From Physcomitrium patens (lineage: Eukaryota > Streptophyta > Bryopsida > Funariales > Funariaceae): a stretch of DNA of 64,000 nt. The notes under the pieces are model-generated. The model worked only from the letters and a program-made list of their open reading frames with translations, was not told the origin of the DNA and did not search any database. The position numbers were made by a program, and so were the translations under genes. Below, piece by piece: positions 47,751 to 59,469 of the stretch (position 1 is the first letter of the stretch; every line of letters begins with the position of its first letter). The stretch spans positions 18,620,740-18,684,739 of the forward strand of contig NC_037256.1 in NCBI RefSeq assembly GCF_000002425.4, written 5' to 3'.

Positions 47751-49402
47751 CATGGCTGAAGTGCCCATAGGTCGACCAATTCGTTGACATGGATCACAAT
47801 GATGAACAAATTGGTGTGCATCAAAAAACATAATGGGCCACCAACATCTTGCCATTAAAGCCTTGCGAGTAGTGCTGTCGCCCACAAAATGACCACCACA
47901 ACTATCCAAATAGTAACCCTCTAGTATCGACTGTACTTCTTTTTGAAAGATACAATGTCTTAAAATACCATCTTTGCCTTGTTTATACAAAGCATTGCGA
48001 ATCATCGTGTACATGGCACTCCTCAAAATGAGTCGCTTCTTAAGCTTCTCAATGAAAGTTGACAAAAAAGTGTGGAAGGTCAATAATTGAATGATTTCAC
48101 TATACTCAGGAGAAATCACATCTACTACAAATAATTTGGTGTCGTGAAGAGCATCAGGGACAGGCCCATTGACAAGAATATTAGACAATTAGGATAAATA
48201 ATCAGCATTTGCATATTTTTTCCTAGGTCGTACAACAATCATAAAATTGAACTATTGTAGAAGTAATATCCATCGGGCAATGCACCCACTCAATTGAGGC
48301 TTATTAATCATATATTTAAGGGCAAAATAATCCACATAAAATATAAATGAATATCCAAGCAAATAGTGCTAAAACTTTTGAACCGAGTATATCATGCCCA
48401 ATGCTTCACATTCAGTAGTAGTATAATTGCACTTGGCACCCACCAATTATCGACTGGCATAATAGATAGCATGATCTAAACCCTAAACATCCTTTTGACT
48501 TAGTACCAATCTAATAGTCACATTAGATGCATCAACGTAAACATGGAAATGCTTTGTTCAACGAGGTACCACCAATATTGGTGCATAGACTAATTTTGAC
48601 TTCAATGCCTCAAAGGCCACGCTACACTCTATGGTCTAGAGGAGACTAGATCCATTTGACGGAGGTTTCTTAACTAAGTTCATTAAAGGTTGACAAATAA
48701 CTACAAACGAATAGATAAAGCAGCGATAATAACTGACATGGCCGACAAATCCTTGAACACCAAAGACCATCTCTAGTCTAGGCAAGTTCATTATATGCTG
48801 CACTTTATCAAGATCTATAGCAATACCACAGCTAGAGACGATATGTCCCAATAATTTTTTGAATGGAACACCAAATTGACACTTCTCCAAGTTCAATGAT
48901 ATTCCAAACTTAACGCACCGAGCCAAACATTTGCCTAGACAATTAAGATGATCTTGTTTTGTACTGAATGCACAAAAGTCATCTAAAAAGATCTCCATAA
49001 ACATCTAGAGATAGTCTTGGAAGGCTTGAGTCATCACTCTCTGAAGCATGACTAGGCATTGCATAACCCAAAAGGCATCATGCGATAAGTAAATGTGCTC
49101 CAATCCGTAGTAAAGGTTGTCTTAAGCTGGTCTTTCGATGCAATTTGAACTTGATTATACCTAGAAAATCCATCGAGGAACAAATGACATTCGTGACGTG
49201 CTATGGCATCCAATATACTATCCGTGAAAGGTAATGGGAAGTAATCTTTCTTGGTGGTCGTATTAAGTTTCCGAAAATCTTGACAAATTTGGATTTTTTC
49301 GTTCTTTTTTGGCACCATCATGATTGAAAAAACCCACTCACTATTTGATACCGGATAAATAAAATCAATCGCAAGAAGCTTGTCCAATTCCTCCTTCACC
49401 AT
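47751..49402 (-). pseudogene. B reverse transcriptase, RNase H and integrase zinc finger
   Basis: Minus strand. 49402-49052 is RT (MVKEELDKLLAIDFIYPVSNSEWV, LFLDGFSRYNQVQIASKDQ, MMPFGLCNA). 49004-48636 continues with FLDDFCAFS and LNLEKCQFGV. 48620-48190 is RNase H with stops. 48188-47760 is the integrase HHCC finger (SCGGHFVGDSTTRKALMARCWWP, HHCDPCQRIGRP). D5 follows at 47746. Confidence 0.75.
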
Positions 49403-49435
49403 GAAAGAATATTTACGATTAAGGCAATGTTGCCT

Positions 49436-50572
49436 CTACCGTATTGATTTAGCATTCTCCTCTAAAATGATATGATGCTCACAAACTTTAGCGGGGATAC
49501 CTTTTAGATCATCATAAGTCCAAGCAAAAGTGGATTTATGATGCAAGAAAAATTTTGTCCAATAGGTCAATTCCTGTTCTTTAATACCTTCATAGACCTT
49601 AATTGTCCGAGGCTCTACTGTGGTTGCCAAGTTGATAGTTTGACATAAAGGTGCAGTGGCGATGTTTTGTTTCAACTCCCGTGCGGGTTTCAAATCAGTC
49701 GATAAGTCCGACATGTACAAAGTACTGAATCTTGTGTCCAGGGCATTCACATAGTATACATCATACTTAGTCATCCAATCAATATTAACTTTAGTAAAGA
49801 TTTCTAAATTTGACGGGTATATCAAGTACTTCCCCGGACTCCCACATTGATACACCACTCTATAGTATTGGACTGCTTCCACAAACGCCTCCGTAATTAG
49901 TGCTACCGCTTCATTATCGAAGCTAAGCTCATTGTCCAATGTCAATTCAAATGGTGGCAATTGAGACTCTCCGTGATAGTGTACTGGATACATTTGTAAC
50001 ACCATTTTATCTCCACCCTTGCCAATTGTCAAAGTACCCCGATCCCAATTGTTCTTGGCCTTCGCTTGATAAAGCCAGGGTCATCTCAATAAAATTGGAT
50101 ACGATAAAGTCGAACATTGTAACCAAAAGACAATGTAGTCGATTTCATATACAATATCGATAATTATAGTTTGAACACTCCGTAAAATACCCATTGGTTT
50201 AACTTGGCTATGATCTGCCATCCTTAACACCAATGTTGTGGATACTAAGTGTTCTAAATCTAAAGCATCCATTGTATTAGCGTTCATTAAAATGATGTTG
50301 GAACTATCATCTACCTGAACACCCAAGATTATAACACTGTCAATCAAAACATCGATGGTTGGTGTACTTGGATCAGGGTTCAAACTGACTTTACAAACTT
50401 CTTTATTGCATTGCCTATGTCGTATTAACGATGAATTCAATGTAAAATGGTACTCTAATGCGATCGCTAGAAGTTGCTTCATAGAAATAGAAGGCCGAAT
50501 AGCATCTAGATCCTTCAAAATGTCATAGGATTCTATATTTAAGATAATTTCCAATGCCCTCTTTCTTTTCAT
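49436..50572 (-). pseudogene. B protease and linker to RT
   Basis: 50572-50081 holds YDILKDLDAIRPSISMKQLL, then protease IDVLIDSVIILGVQVDDSSN..NANTMDALDLEHLV. DSS stands where the family usually has a DxG-type site. 50032-49436 is the linker (MTIGKGGDKMVLQMYPV, ending VCEHHIILEENAKSIR) leading into RT. In Tat/Athila elements this region sits between protease and RT. Stops interrupt the frame. Confidence 0.65.
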
Positions 50573-50609
50573 TGGGTTGAATTTAACTCCAAGAGGTGAG
50601 ATTTTCTTT

Positions 50610-50935
50610 CATCTTGGACTTGGAATTGGAACAATAGCCAGAGTTTCCTTGGAATTTGTGCCTCCGAGAGGATCTTTCAATGGATAGGATGTTTCTCAAA
50701 ACTACGTAGAGAATAGAACAGCTTAAAATAGAACCAAAGCCTCTATAATTGGGACCTCATTGAGTTGTCCAACTGAGTCAGGTCTCATACTGGATAAGAG
50801 GCTGGTAACAGGACTTGGATTGGATGTTCTCATAATTGGATCAAATTGGTCCTTTGCAATAGGGTCACCCAAATGTTGAATTGGTCATTTCTCCTTTTGC
50901 TGAGTCTTGATAAGAACGGCTTAGATACATTCCAC
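50610..50935 (-). repeat. Fragment of a family A LTR inside B
   Basis: Matches the middle of the A LTR (A-young 16855-17300): GAATTGG, GAGAATAGAACAGC, ATAATTGGGACC, CATTGAGTTG, CTGAGTCAGGTCTC, TGGATAAGA. Both LTR tips are absent and no target duplication is evident. It separates the Gag zinc knuckles from the protease of B. Confidence 0.65.
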
Positions 50936-50962
50936 CCAATTTACCAGAGAATCTTGAAGACC

Positions 50963-53000
50963 TTAATTTATTTCTTCCATTTTTCCTTGGTTTTGGATCT
51001 GTTGATCCCAATTATTGAAATTAAACGGAGCATTATATTGCTGATAAGTATGCCCCGATTGCTTACAATTCCCACACAATGGTGCATAATGGTCACACGC
51101 TCTAGGATTGAGACATTCACTAGAATATTGACCAATCTGTCTGCAACGGAAACAACAAAGTGGTCTTCTTGCACCTCCATCAGATATAGTGGGTGTCTCC
51201 ATTGGTGTATACCTACTAGACTTGTTCGACGTAGGATTAGAAAATGATCCTGGTTGTCCCGTTGGTACGGAGATTACTTAGTTCGATGACACAGGTGGAG
51301 CATATTACTGATACCTTTGCTGTTCTTTCCCATAGGTTTGGGAGTTTGATGCAAACTCCTAATTAAAATTAGAACTTTAAAAGTTATTGAATGCTCAATT
51401 TTGTTGATTAGATCGATTTCCATTCCATCCATATATATTTCTCATTTGAACTTGATTGACTTCTCATTGAGCGGGTGGGATCAAGGTCTAATTACTGAAT
51501 TGTTGTTGTCTTTGCCAATTCCAACAATTAGCTGTTAAGTGCTTTCTTCCACAAAATGTACATCGACCCATCATTTGTGAAGGTGAAAGGCATTCTGTTA
51601 CCAAATGACTATAGCTCGTACAATTACTGCACCATACATTGGTCCTAGTATTCGTAGGCTTGTACCTCTTCTTCTAATCCTTGGTCATATTAACGGCCAT
51701 TTTTTCCATTTTCTTTGTCAGGTTCAATAACAAGGTTTCATTAGAATATTTTGGGATTGGTATTAATGGTAACTCTGTCATATTTAATGCTTGTTGTTGA
51801 TACGAAAAATATAGAACATATGGTGTTATCACGTTCGGTGGTATAGCTTGCAATGGAGTGACATTAATTAGCCCTTGAATATTGGCACTGGAATTGGCCA
51901 CTATTTCTAACATCCATGGATAACTATCCACTGATCCGTTTCAAGTCAGATTTTGATAGCTGCATTGAACTGAAATCATCATGGTACTTCTAGTTAAAAA
52001 CTGATCATAATGGCATTCCTCCCAAACCTTGGCTCTATTAAGAGATGCAGTTATCATATTTGGTTGAGTGTCTTTTACAAACATTTTTAGTTCGGGTAGG
52101 TGCAATCCATTGATTAATATGAACAATATAACAGCCTTTGGCATTTGATCATTTGGCCACTTGCGGAGTATATTTGTCACACGACCATAGTATGATTCCA
52201 CTGCCTCTCTTGGACCCATTTTGTTAGTCATTAATCTTTCTCAAAGTCGATCTTTAAAACCAATTGGGCAAAAATGGATTAAAAATGTATTCTTTAATGC
52301 TTCCCAATTGAAAAATTGACCCATTGGTTGACGGTTGTACCATTCAAATGCCATGTCCCTTAGGATTGTTAGTAACCATCTTAACCAAATATCTTCAATT
52401 CTTCCATTATTGGCTACACATGCTCTCAAAAACTTAGATAAATGTTGATCGAGATCCGTACCCAAAATATCCCTAAAAGTAGGTAATGGAGCCACGCTCG
52501 TTATGCGATCACTTACGTCACCCATTTATACTACTGTTGAAATTGCTAGACCACCCGTCGCCATTGAAGAGAATAATGTTGTATTTAATCTTTTGTCAAA
52601 ACAACTAGTACCTTCCCCAATTGATTGTTCTAAATTTTTAAGTTTCCTCAATTTGCTATTATTGTCCATTACTAAGTTATTTGATTGAATTGGGAGTTAA
52701 AACGATGGATTTTGAAATACACTGAATTGGCCCTTATTGACCAGTAATTTATGCCACTCTACGGAACTAGTTTTGATGGAATTAAAAGATTTTGTTATTG
52801 GAAACGTATCCAATGGAGTACCCAATTCTTCTGTGATTCTCCCACTCACAATTAACAGCCTCAAGAAAAACACTGGTCTATTGATCAAATTTTCCACAAG
52901 TGCTCTTGGCAATTTTTCTAAAGGTATATACTTTTGAAATACTTGATGTCGATCACCTTCTAGGTATATTCGGATATACCGACAGGCATGCAACCATGGT
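50963..53000 (-). pseudogene. B gag with zinc knuckles
   Basis: Minus strand. 52993-52700 is leader or an N-terminal frame. 52525-52241 has FEWYNRQPMGQFFNWEALKNTFLIHF (retrotransposon Gag core). 52231-51941 has MGPREAVESYYGRVTNILRKWP. 51931-51674 continues. 51640-51430 shows a CxxC..H..C knuckle (RCTFCGRKHLTANCW). 51202-50963 holds CFRCRQIGQYSSEC and CGNCKQSGHTYQQY. Several stops and shifts. Gag would assemble particles and bind RNA. Confidence 0.7.
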
Positions 53001-53229
53001 TTAATCTAACTTTGTCGATGATTCTTTTTTAACTTCGATTCTTTCTTGTTACGTAATAAATTTCTTACTTGCAATCTCTCTATTCTTTCTTTCGACTGCC
53101 GTATTTTCTTTACCGTTAAGTTTTCATTCTTAATAACTATATTCTTTCATTATATTCTACTAAATTTGCTTCATATCTCCCATCTAACTAAACCAATAGT
53201 GAATTCTTAATACTCAATGCTATTGTCTT

Positions 53230-53247
53230 TTTTTGGTAGTAGTGCCA
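53230..53247 (-). other. Primer-binding site of B (decayed tRNA-Asp type)
   Basis: The minus strand reads TGGCACTACTACCAAAA, which equals TGGCGCCGTTGCCGGGG (the common Athila/Tat tRNA-Asp site) after several G-to-A and C-to-T changes. It begins 3 bp from the LTR at 53251. Confidence 0.6.
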
Positions 53248-53250
53248 AAA

Positions 53251-53999
53251 TGTGATTGTCATTTTACTTATTCTATAATTCTTTTCAGAATAAACCTATA
53301 TATGGAAATTCAAACACAAGGAAAGACTAAGTGCATGAGTTTTACTTGTTAGGATTACACAATTAACTATATTTCAAACCATTAAAATACTAAGAAATAC
53401 TACAATGCTTTCTCCTAGTAAAAATATTCCTTCATCAATTGATAACAACAATAAGCAAACCCTGCACTCTCAAAAGACCGCTCAAAATACAATAATTTCC
53501 ATCCAACACTAGGAATAACAGACTTCACTCCAATCAATCTGAATTCACATAATTTCTGTAATCATAGACTTTCTCTGTCCAAAATACTCATAGCTCTCAA
53601 TAAACAACAATCATAATCTTCCAATAACTCCTCATATAATTCAATCACTCAGTGCTCCAATTACATAACCAATAATTCATAAATAAATCTCTGATTTATT
53701 GCATAGATTCACTTCTCAGTATTCAGAAACTATCCATTATTCTTCAATAATAAAGAAAATAAAGAAACAAAGAGGTAGCACCAAGCTTACCCCGGCTCAT
53801 GACTATCACAATCTATTACCCCAACAAACTTCTACAACTCCTATATAATTGCTCCTGATTTCCAGATTCTAACCGTAATCTTATAATTAATCACTTTTAA
53901 TAACTAAATCAATCATCTGTCCTCCTAAACTGACTATTCTATGGACTATTAGTCTATTTTACCAATATCTTATAGAAACGAATTAATATCTATTCTACA
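53251..53999 (-). repeat. 5' LTR of B
   Basis: 749 bp, TGTGATTGTCATTTTAC...TATTCTACA. It differs from the 3' LTR by scattered, mainly transition changes. Confidence 0.85.
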
Positions 54000-56900
54000 A
54001 AAATCATTTAAAAATATTATTTTAATATCTAATTGATATATTTCTACATTAAATTGAGCGCGTGAGGTAAGAAGAACTTTGATGGAATTAATTTTGACTA
54101 TGGAAGAGAATGTTTTTGTGTAATGAATACCTTAAATTTTCATAAAACTTCTTATAATTAGCCTTGCTTTATACTTGTTAATACTTCCATCAGCTTTAGT
54201 TTTGATTTTAAAAATCCACTTTGAATTGATTGGTTTTTTATTAGGAGATAAATTTATTATTTGTCATATATTGTTTTTGTTTAAAGAAATAATTTCAACA
54301 TTGATTGTTTTTTGCCATTCTTTATTATCATCTCTTTTTATTACTTTTTGAATTGAGTGTGGAGCTTTTATGATGGTAGAAACAAGGTGGGCTTGTTCAT
54401 ATCAATTATAATGGCGTTTATATTCTTTTTTTCCTTGTATAGATTCTAACAACCATGTGGATGGTTTAATAATTCTTGTTGGTCAAGAATTAGAAGGAAG
54501 ATTTGAATCTTGCAATATAGAAGAGATTTCATCATATTCAAGGAGTAATATCTTATTATCATTGAGTAATGATAGTTGAGAGAAGTCTTTGATGACATTA
54601 ATGTGAGAAAGAGGTTGTTCTCTCATATTTTGAGAAGTGCTATATATTGGATGTTGATTAAATACATAGGTATCTTAGAGGTATAGCATTGATGATAATG
54701 ACATTCTTTGATTACAAGGAATGTTTTGCTCATAGTTCTTATAGTCATTGAAGGATGCTTAAATAATTTTAAGTCTATTAAGATCTCTTCATTGTCTTTT
54801 TGTAAGTATTTTGCTTTTGAATTATATAAATTTTCATTGAAGAAAACATCTCTTGAAATGAGAATTTCCTGATTTTGTATATTCATAAATCTATAGGCTT
54901 TAGATTCTTCACAATAGCCTAGAAAGATAGCGTCTTGTAAATGAGAGTCTAACTTCTTTCTTATTTCTTTAGAAATGAATACATAAGCTTTTCATCCAAA
55001 TATTCTTAGATAGGATAAATTTAGTTGGTATTTGTACTATAATTCAAATGGTGTTTTGGTACCTTATATAGGTTTAATACGACTCCTATTTTAGAGGTAA
55101 GTGGCAATCTAGACTGCTTCATCTCAAAAAAATTAGTAAGTTTGAATAAAAAAGCATTGCAAGAATTGCTCCTATTAAAGTTCTATTTTTCTTTCAAAAA
55201 TACCATTTTATTTTGATATATAAGCTATAGTTTATTCTTATTTGATTCTTTTTTGTTACATAAATTTTTAAATTTATTTGATTTATATTCTCTTCTTTAA
55301 TCAGATATTAAGGTTTTGATTTTGAAACTTGTTTATTTTTTCACAAATTTTTTTTATTAGATGAATTTTTCAAATGCTTCAGATTTGTATTTCATCAAAT
55401 ATATTTAGAAATATCTTATTAGATTATCAATAAATATGATGAAATAAGTACATGCTGAATGTTTGCCTACTTGCATAGGACCACAAATATTAGAATGTAC
55501 AAGTTCTAAAAATTCAAATACTTCTTTGTGCATCTTATGTAAAAAAAATTTCTTTATGTTGTATACTTTCTATGTGAGATTGATATAAGGTAATTTTCTT
55601 TTTATTGAAGAGATTAATCTCTTTTGCCATTATTTGTATTTTTTAAAATCTTTATTGATTTATATATCCTAGTCTTAGATGCCACAAATCAGCTGTATTG
55701 AATTGTATTATTGATAGAATTGCAATTTGAAGCTTGTTTAAAATTATTATTGTAACTAATTCATATAAATCATAGTTCAATTTACAAATTCTAATGGTGT
55801 TACCAAATTTATTGATAAGTATAGTTGTTCTAGTTCTTATGCAAATTCCTCCTCATGCCTTATCCAATTGTTTGATAGAAAATAAATTCTAGGCAAGTCC
55901 TATTATATATAATACATTGGTATGATCTTCTCATCACTATTTATGAGTTTGATATCTACTTCATCATGTCCTTCTATGATGTATATTATAGTATTATCTC
56001 CTAAGTAGACAACTTCTTTATCTTCATTTTTGATGTATTTAACAAATCCTACTAATTTATGACACATATGTTGAGTTGCTCCCAATTCCACATACTACAT
56101 TGAATTTGAGTTTTCTTTAATTATTAGAGCTATTACATATAATTTATTTGATTATATAATAATATTTGTTTTTTTTCTATTATTATAATTTTTAATTACT
56201 ATTTTTGTTCTACAATCTTTGATTAAGTGATCAAGTTCTTTACAAAAAAAGTACTTTTTGTTAATAGAAAAATTTTTCTTTTCATATGGCTTAGAAGTAC
56301 TATTCTTTTGTTATAGACTCTTTTTAAAATTCTTATTAAAATAATATTTTTTATCATTATTTTGAAATTTCTTGCCTACATATAGAATTGAATTATTATC
56401 AAATGTTAAACTCATGTTTTTCATGAATGTTTCTTCATGGATCAAATTTGTTATCAAAGATGCTAATATAATTCTAGGCTGCCTTCTCAAGGAGCTAATA
56501 AAGGATCTATAAATTAAAGGCAAACTTTTCATTAAGATCAGAATTACTTTATTATCTAGTACTGCTAATCCTACTGCCAACAATTGTTCGATATGTACTT
56601 TAAAGGTATGTATGTGTTTAATAATACTACCATCTTTTCTCATTTTAAGGTATATAATTTGTCTTTTAAATATATCTTAGTTACTACATCATGTGATTCA
56701 AATATTTTTATTAATTCTTATCATGTTGAATTTGCTAATAAACAAAATTGTATATGTGAAATAATATTGTTTTCTAGGAAATTTTTTATTATGATGAAAG
56801 ACAAGGTATTCTTGTCTATCCATGGGCTTTTACTCCCTACTCCCATGGTAGGTAAAGTTAGAATTTTGATAGCAACTTTAGCTACTGTTGGTTCCACATG

Positions 56901-57302
56901 TAAATACTCTTCACCACTTATTATGGACCATAACTTTTTAGCCTTGAAAACTAGTGTTAATCTATATTTTCATATATTAAAATATGAATCATCAAATTTT
57001 GGGAACATGGTTGATGTCCACTTTCTATGTCATCTTCAATACTCTTGATTTGAAGTTGAATTGAAACTATTTATCAATTCATTCTTAATCAATTCAATTT
57101 TATATTTGCTCATTGTTTGTATGTTTCTATTTTTAGATTTAGAATTACTTTTCATGGTTTCAAGAACTTTAAGTTCTTTATCAACCTTTCCTATTACAAT
57201 AGATTGTATTATTGTTGTTATTACAATCTAGTTTGTATTTTCAGCAATTCCTTTCTAGGTGAAGCATTTTCTAAAGCTTTGTAAGGATAAAAAAAATTTA
57301 TT
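54000..57302 (-). pseudogene. Copia E: gag, protease, integrase and RT start
   Basis: Minus strand. About 57040-56770 is Gag (KW..TMFPKFDDSYFN), then 56643-56311 (KDGSIIKHIHTFKVHIEQLLAVGLAV, MKSLPLIYRSFISSL). 56091-55903 is protease, with MELGATQHMC where copia has DSGAT.HM. Integrase is at 55700-54620, including CGPMQVGKHSACTYFIIF and NFNRSN. The segment 54886-54623 has the copia IN-to-RT linker ISRDVFFNEN. RT starts near 54240 (SGFLKSKLKLMEVLTSIKQG) and stops at the B insertion. All frames are broken. Confidence 0.65.
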
Positions 57303-57480
57303 GCTCTGATACCATGTTAGAAACATCTTTATTGTTAATATGATCAATTCACACAATATATTGTGTGTACAAGTATGACACCAATAGTCACAACTCTTGG
57401 TGTAAGGTCAGAATTAAGTAGATAGTATTCTACACAGGAGACTAGTGTACTATACTAAATATTTCTCCCTTTTAAGTCAC
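57303..57480 (-). repeat. Primer site and truncated 5' LTR of copia E
   Basis: GCTCTGATACCA (57303-57314) is an exact complement of the initiator-Met primer site. The LTR starts TGTTAGAAACATC at 57315. LTR-like sequence continues to CTAAATATTTCTCCC near 57478, where it ends and gene-type sequence begins. Confidence 0.7.
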
Positions 57481-58102
57481 TGTTAGTAGTTTCAATGTAA
57501 TGTATTAGGCAAGCTTGATTAGAGAAGCTGATTCATCCAGATTCTTTTCTGCAGGTGTTTGCAGATCATGCGAGTTGTCATGACCCACAGCGAGTTTCCC
57601 GAACTATAAAGTGGAGCTTGAAGCGCAATTTGTTTATTTTGGCACCACTGTGACCAGCACATTTAGAGGTCAGGGGAAGTTAACAAATGCCTCCCACTTT
57701 AGACTAGTTGCCTTGGTTTAGTTCTACAGAAGTGAGGTTATTTGCTTCCTTACAAAAGGCTCTGACACTGAATGGTGTTGAAACAGACATGTCTCAAGGA
57801 GAAATCTAATGCTGCTTCGAGGAAAGTGAGTTGAAATCTTAGGATGCTGCATTTTCTCACTCTAACGAAGAACCTGTGTATTCCAATTATGTAGGATTTC
57901 GCGGCCGATTACGACCAATAGCATCTGAGTGTCTATCATTTCTTTGTTTCTTCTTGGAAATTGTACAGTATACGCATACGTGAGAGCATTTGATCAAGCC
58001 ACAAAGAAACTGAATTCTGTCGCACCCACGCTTCATCAATCAGCAGCTAAAATTGTGGCAGCCCGCACTGAGGTGCAGAGATCAGGATGATGGGCAAGCA
58101 CA
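57481..58102. other. Gene-type intergenic DNA
   Basis: Base composition is less AT-rich than before. A GCGGCCG site lies at 57901. No frame or RNA gene is recognised. Confidence 0.4.
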
Positions 58103-58785
58103 TCAAGACACATCAAGGTTCACGAGCAATGGCCACCACAATCCATGTGGCAAAGCAGTAGAATCTCGTTGATTTATTTCACTAGTATTGCTGTCTCCTT
58201 CATTGCTAGCCAGATTCATGAGTTCTAAGATGCTCCTCTTGTGGGTGACTTGGCATGCAGTGTGGAGTACGTCTCCAACGAAGTAACTGGCTCTCAAAAC
58301 AGACTCTGTCTGTGTGAGAAAGACTTGCTCACTTGTACAGTTTGGTAACTATTGGACACTGTGAGTGTTGCCCTATGTCGGTCCAAATTTTCTGCGATCC
58401 CGGTAATATCATAGAGCCCTAAGATCTCTTCTGCTACCAGCTCGAAAGAAGCAAGAGGCAAGATAATAAGTAGCTCAGCATTAACCGACATAAATCATTG
58501 ATGCAGAACAACTATTCTCTGCTTCATTGGACAAAAAATGTTTTCATCTACGAAGATTGCACTCCGAAGCACGAGACTCTCCTGAAACAGTTCTGTATCA
58601 GAGTAAAATTGAAATCCTAGAGCGTTCCATGTGCTTGCAAATTCACCCACCCCCCAGCCAGCTGAAACCAATTTCCATTTTCTAATCAAACTGCTATTAC
58701 CTATATAGTTGAGAGGAAAATAAAAGTTGTCAAGCTGAATTTCACCAATCTCAGTTTGACTTACAAATCGCCTCATATCCATCAA
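58103..58785 (-). other. Unassigned minus-strand frames
   Basis: Three adjoining short frames on the minus strand (58785-58495, 58491-58294, 58297-58103) encode 96, 65 and 64 residues without recognisable domains. A possible start ATGGATATGAGGCG at about 58786 is followed by GTAAGT, and TTTCAG near 58583 could be an acceptor, so a spliced or non-coding transcript divergent from PYM is possible. I do not recognise the products and none may be real. Confidence 0.2.
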
Positions 58786-59298
58786 TTTGAATCCGCTGGA
58801 AAATACAAGTGTGGAACGAACAGGAAGAAATCGAACAAAAGAATCGCCTTAAAATCAACTCCTGAAGCACCTGACGACTATTATCTTTCCTCCCAACCCC
58901 CACTTACTTCTCTAACTTGGCAGCACGCAGCGGGCAGAGATTCACGCAATTGAGCTGCTTTCGCACGCAGCCGAATACAGAAAACTCAGCCGACGTTTGA
59001 CCACCAAGAGCGAATTGGAAGAAGGTGGAGATTCAGGCAAAGAGGATCCAACTACGAACACTGACTGTGCTGAGCGACGAGGACAACGTCTGAGGTCTGA
59101 GGACAGGGTCTGAGCGACGACGCTGGAGCTGTGCGGGACCCACGACAGCGATATTAATGGGAAAAAGCGGCTGCACGAACAGAACTGCGTCCCGAGGCTG
59201 GCTGACAGGGGCTCGCCGGGACCTGGAGACACCCACGGCCCGTGTGCGGATTCAGGATTCTGGCGAGCCCGTAGTGACGAGGAGGGCGGGAGGGAGGG

Positions 59299-59348
59299 TT
59301 TTTTCTTCTTCTTCTTCTTCTTCTTCTTCTGGTTTGTGTGTGTGTTTG
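59299..59348 (+). repeat. (TTC)n and (TG)n in the PYM upstream region
   Basis: About ten TTC units (59301-59330) followed by GGTTTGTGTGTGTGTTTGTG, 120 bp upstream of the PYM start. CT-rich tracts are common in plant 5' leaders. A role here is not shown. Confidence 0.8.
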
Positions 59349-59364
59349 TGCCTGCCGCGCTTGG

Positions 59365-59414
59365 ATGCTCGGGGACGAGGTCTTGAGGAAGCGATGCCTG
59401 GCAGCATGATCTGA
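59365..59414 (+). promoter_or_regulatory. Possible upstream ORFs of PYM
   Basis: ATG at 59365 with 13 further sense codons and TGA at 59407-59409, and ATG at 59394 with TGA at 59412-59414, both upstream of and separate from the PYM start. They matter only if the transcript starts upstream of 59365, which I cannot see. Confidence 0.35.
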
Positions 59415-59469
59415 AGGTGAGTCTGCTCTCGTGTGGGTGTGTGTCGCTTGCTCTGCATCGCACCCAGCC

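Larger units (their letters stand above)
44209..53999 (-). mobile_element. Tat/Athila-like gypsy element B
   Basis: 9.8-kb element on the minus strand. LTRs of 748 bp (44209-44956) and 749 bp (53251-53999) start TGTAATTG or TGTGATTG and end TCTACA. Flanks AAAAC (44204-44208) and AAAAT (54000-54004) give a 5-bp duplication with one change. The primer site is tRNA-Asp-like. Order: gag, protease, RT, RNase H, integrase. The long spacer between gag and RT and the RT style (FLDGFSRYNQVQIA, MMPFGLCNA) indicate the non-chromodomain Tat/Athila branch. It contains solo LTR D5 and an A-LTR piece. All frames are broken. Confidence 0.8.
42051..57480 (-). mobile_element. Copia-type element E, split by element B
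   Basis: Minus-strand Ty1/copia element. Gag 57250-56300, protease 56100-55900, integrase 55700-54600, RT 54300-54000 and (after B) 44208-43850, RNase H to about 43100. The primer site is next to the right-hand LTR at 57315. A short match (AGTGTACTATA..AATATTTC) near 42051-42077 suggests that its other LTR lies there. Removing B and one 5-bp repeat restores the RT reading DFIKENIYM at 54000/44208. It is full of stops. Confidence 0.65.

Noticed and set aside
59416..59467. Possible leader intron of PYM (AAG|GTGAGT to CACCCAG)
   Set aside because: At about 52 bp it is shorter than plant introns normally are, and no branch or pyrimidine tract is evident.
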